A stretch of 64,000 nucleotides of DNA, from the NCBI GenBank assembly GCA_948470475.1, contig OX419345.1, positions 20,348,359 to 20,412,358 on the forward strand, written 5' to 3'. Positions 63,915-64,000 of the stretch are shown one piece after another. Both the position numbers and the translations under genes were made by a program. Position 1 is the stretch's first letter; each line of letters starts with the position of its first letter. Source of the stretch: Galaxea fascicularis. Its lineage: Eukaryota; Cnidaria; Anthozoa; Scleractinia; Euphylliidae. The notes beneath the pieces were generated by a model. That model was not told where the DNA came from. It searched no databases and was given only the letters and a program-made list of their open reading frames with translations.

Positions 63915-64000
63915 TTACTTCAAATTCAGCACAAATTAAAGAACATGTTTAAGTTCATCTTGTAATTGCTGAGATCCTAGAGTTGCGCAATGCTCACGAC

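Overview
This is a nuclear window from an animal genome, most likely a cnidarian and probably a stony coral. It holds four metazoan housekeeping genes with many short GT-AG introns (TBCE, SELENOH, a MAK/CILK1-type kinase and the 3' end of ANAPC7). There are no operons. Intergenic and intronic DNA is AT-rich and dense in short inverted-repeat elements, tRNA-derived SINEs, a DIRS-type retrotransposon and a Penelope-like fragment. The coral assignment is inferred from familiar-looking repeats and compact introns; no search was run.

Layout. 0.9-1.3 kb: small single-TM protein gene on the minus strand with a TATA/CRE promoter. 3.3-3.7 kb: MITE with TTA target duplications. 4.1-8.0 kb: decayed DIRS retrotransposon (gag tail, RT/RNase H, tyrosine recombinase) followed by large palindromes. 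9.7-13.3 kb: last five coding exons of ANAPC7 with MITEs, a satellite-like tract and a SINE in the introns. 14.4-14.8 kb: small multi-TM protein. 15-31 kb: gene-poor, with one MITE, one SINE and a Penelope-like fragment carrying a hammerhead-like core. 31.2-34.8 kb: three-exon gene for a secreted peptide with a tandemly duplicated six-cysteine unit; intron 1 holds a 1.84 kb foldback element. 35.4-42.3 kb: complete 17-exon TBCE on the minus strand. 42.5-43.8 kb: selenoprotein H, divergent from TBCE across about 200 bp, with an in-frame TGA that ORF callers read as stop. 46.7-47.6 kb: single-exon membrane-anchored copine-type vWA protein (minus). 48.9-50.2 kb: two MITEs. 53.9-54.3 kb: two-TM small protein. 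57.8-63.3 kb: first seven exons of a MAK/CILK1 ciliary kinase that runs off the window.

The genes do not form a pathway. The closest link is the TBCE/SELENOH head-to-head pair with a shared CpG-light promoter region holding E2F-, YY1- and CCAAT-like motifs. TBCE (tubulin folding) and the MAK/CILK1 kinase (ciliary length) both touch microtubule biology, but they lie 15 kb apart and I see no sign of co-regulation. The least ordinary items are the duplicated cysteine-rich peptide with its foldback-bearing intron, the UGA-recoded SELENOH exon, the hammerhead-like Penelope fragment, and the single-exon copine-like protein.
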